From an uncultured Parasutterella sp. (GTDB lineage: Bacteria > Pseudomonadota > Gammaproteobacteria > Burkholderiales > Burkholderiaceae_F), in assembly GCA_900766055.1 (NCBI GenBank), contig CAAFTZ010000163.1, positions 1 through 33,535 on the forward strand: a DNA stretch of 33,535 bases, in the 5' to 3' direction. Within the stretch, counting starts at the first letter, position 1. Every line of letters starts with the position of its first letter. The notes beneath the pieces were generated by a model. The model did no database searches and was not told the DNA's origin. It worked only from the letters and a program-made list of their open reading frames with translations. Below are positions 32,920 to 33,535 of this stretch, piece after piece. Both the position numbers and the translations under genes were made by a program.

Positions 32920-33463
32920 TCAGAGATAGCTAATTGGAAGTGCGGATACTTCTTTATTGAGGGGAAGATCTTGCTCAACGAAACAGATTAGAGCACCTTC
33001 TCCTCGTTTGTTTCCTGGGAGCAAGTCGAAATTTTCGACCATAGAGAGGCGCGGGGATGCCGTTATCTTAATTTCGATCGGATGAAGTTTACCTTTGTCT
33101 TCGATTAAGAGAGAGAAATCTCCTTACTGTCTCGGCTCCTGAAGTAGGACAGCAGAGGTTCTACGCCTCGATTTCTGTAGCTCTTGAGAATTTCGATGAT
33201 GACAAAGTTTTCGAACATCAGGTCACTCATCGCGCCGTCTATCAAAGCCTCTTTAGTAGTCCATCCGCTTAAGAAGGCGCAAAGTCCCGTATCCGTGAAA
33301 TAGAGTTTGTGACTTTGATGTTTTCGATTTCGACCGTCCTCTGAATGTTCTGGAAGCAAGAAGACAAGGGCTGTTTTTTCAAGTAGGGTCAGATATGTGT
33401 TGAGTGTGACTTTTGGAAGCCCTAATTCCTCCGACAAAGCCCAAAAATTTAACGAATTCCGCG
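32920..33463 (-). pseudogene. frameshifted and truncated AAA/DUF4143-type ATPase remnant
   Basis: The minus-strand frame gives about 118 residues (from LNFWALSEELGLPKVT to a stop at 33105) matching the DUF4143 domain found after an AAA domain in a large bacterial family: KLYFTDTGLCAFLSGW and MFENFVIIEILKSY are hallmark segments. The family would continue KEI(D/S)LLIE...; this is found after a shift: LLIEDKGKLHPIEIKITASP and on to a stop at 32920. The shift sits in a (GA)4 run at 33109-33116, where one two-base unit less would restore the frame. The AAA ATPase part is missing; upstream of about 33463 the sequence becomes palindromic and hairpin-rich. No good start codon is seen. It is probably a dead remnant. 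Confidence 0.7.
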
Positions 33464-33488
33464 GAATTCCCCGTGCGTAAGCGCGGGG
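33454..33488. repeat. palindrome and GC-rich hairpin at the truncation junction
   Basis: Positions 33454-33469 are a perfect 16-base palindrome (GAATTCCGCGGAATTC). It runs directly into a stem CCCCGTGC / GCGCGGGG with GTAA loop (33469-33488), followed by ATGG. The TTCCCC...GGGGATG pattern resembles a type I-E CRISPR repeat, but only one copy exists in the window, with no repeat at the expected spacing on either side. Confidence 0.5.
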
Positions 33489-33499
33489 ATGGATAGCGG

Positions 33500-33531
33500 A
33501 CGGCCGAATGTTAATTCGGCCGTTGATTTTT
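33500..33531 (+). terminator. intrinsic terminator at right edge
   Basis: A perfect ten-base stem ACGGCCGAAT / ATTCGGCCGT (33500-33509 with 33514-33523) is followed by TGATTTTT on the plus strand. On the minus strand the tail is CGCTATCC, so it works for plus-strand transcription, yet no plus-strand gene ends here apart from the HIT gene about 590 bases earlier. Confidence 0.6.
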
Positions 33532-33535
33532 GATA

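Noticed and set aside
33463..33535. Possible start of a type I-E CRISPR array at the right edge
   Set aside because: Only one repeat-like hairpin is present; no second copy appears 60 bases to either side and the following bases form a terminator. Not called as CRISPR.

Overview
The window looks like chromosome of an anaerobic, host-associated betaproteobacterium, most plausibly a Sutterellaceae member (Sutterella or Parasutterella type). This is inferred from gene content (respiratory sulfite reduction, AOR-type oxidoreductase, Nos-type copper genes, System I cytochrome c maturation) and roughly even GC; there is no rRNA or marker gene to prove it. No tRNA, rRNA, insertion sequence or CRISPR array was found.

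Left block (minus strand, about 7.0 kb down to 0.2 kb): one operon read right to left. It encodes a Tat-exported four-cluster ferredoxin (YdhY-like), an aldehyde:ferredoxin-oxidoreductase-family enzyme (YdhV-like, tungsten or molybdenum pterin), an unknown accessory protein in the YdhW position, a tetraheme cytochrome that is the C-terminal half of octaheme sulfite reductase MccA (including the rare CX15CH heme site), and second copies of the Fe-S/NrfD quinol dehydrogenase pair MccC and MccD. The order matches the E. coli ydhYVWXU group with a half-MccA inserted. It looks like a quinol-linked redox chain serving an AOR enzyme, built from sulfite-respiration parts.

Middle block (7.3-12.6 kb, minus): ordinary metabolism. 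M20D amidohydrolase, APC-family amino acid antiporter, O6-methylguanine-DNA methyltransferase, Lrp/AsnC regulator and a threonine-synthase-family enzyme, several separated by clear terminators. Then on plus (12.9-15.8 kb) comes a three-gene cassette: a small YtxH-like membrane protein, an atypical P1B-type metal ATPase lacking the usual Cys-Pro-Cys and CXXC metal motifs, and a small HMA-like membrane protein, closed by a strong terminator.

Right block (16.3-31.3 kb, plus): a complete sulfite-respiration island. mccA (octaheme sulfite reductase, seven CXXCH plus CX15CH), a periplasmic rhodanese, mccB (FKBP-type PPIase), a CcmI-like TPR protein, mccC, mccD, nosL/nosD/nosF/nosY (copper supply for the heme-copper active site), and ccmF/ccmH/ccmG (a dedicated heme-ligation set, presumably for CX15CH in both MccA and the half-MccA). 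Then follows a two-component system with a TtrS-like sensor split by a frameshift and a FixJ-type response regulator. The Fe-S protein, PPIase and NrfD partners match the Wolinella succinogenes mcc system. The dedicated CcmH has lost its CXXC. Both redox operons carry related TACCC(C)TAAAG-type elements upstream, so one regulator could control both.

Right edge: an HNH-domain protein, a HIT hydrolase, and a frameshifted, truncated DUF4143-type ATPase remnant abutting a palindrome, a GC-rich hairpin and a terminator.
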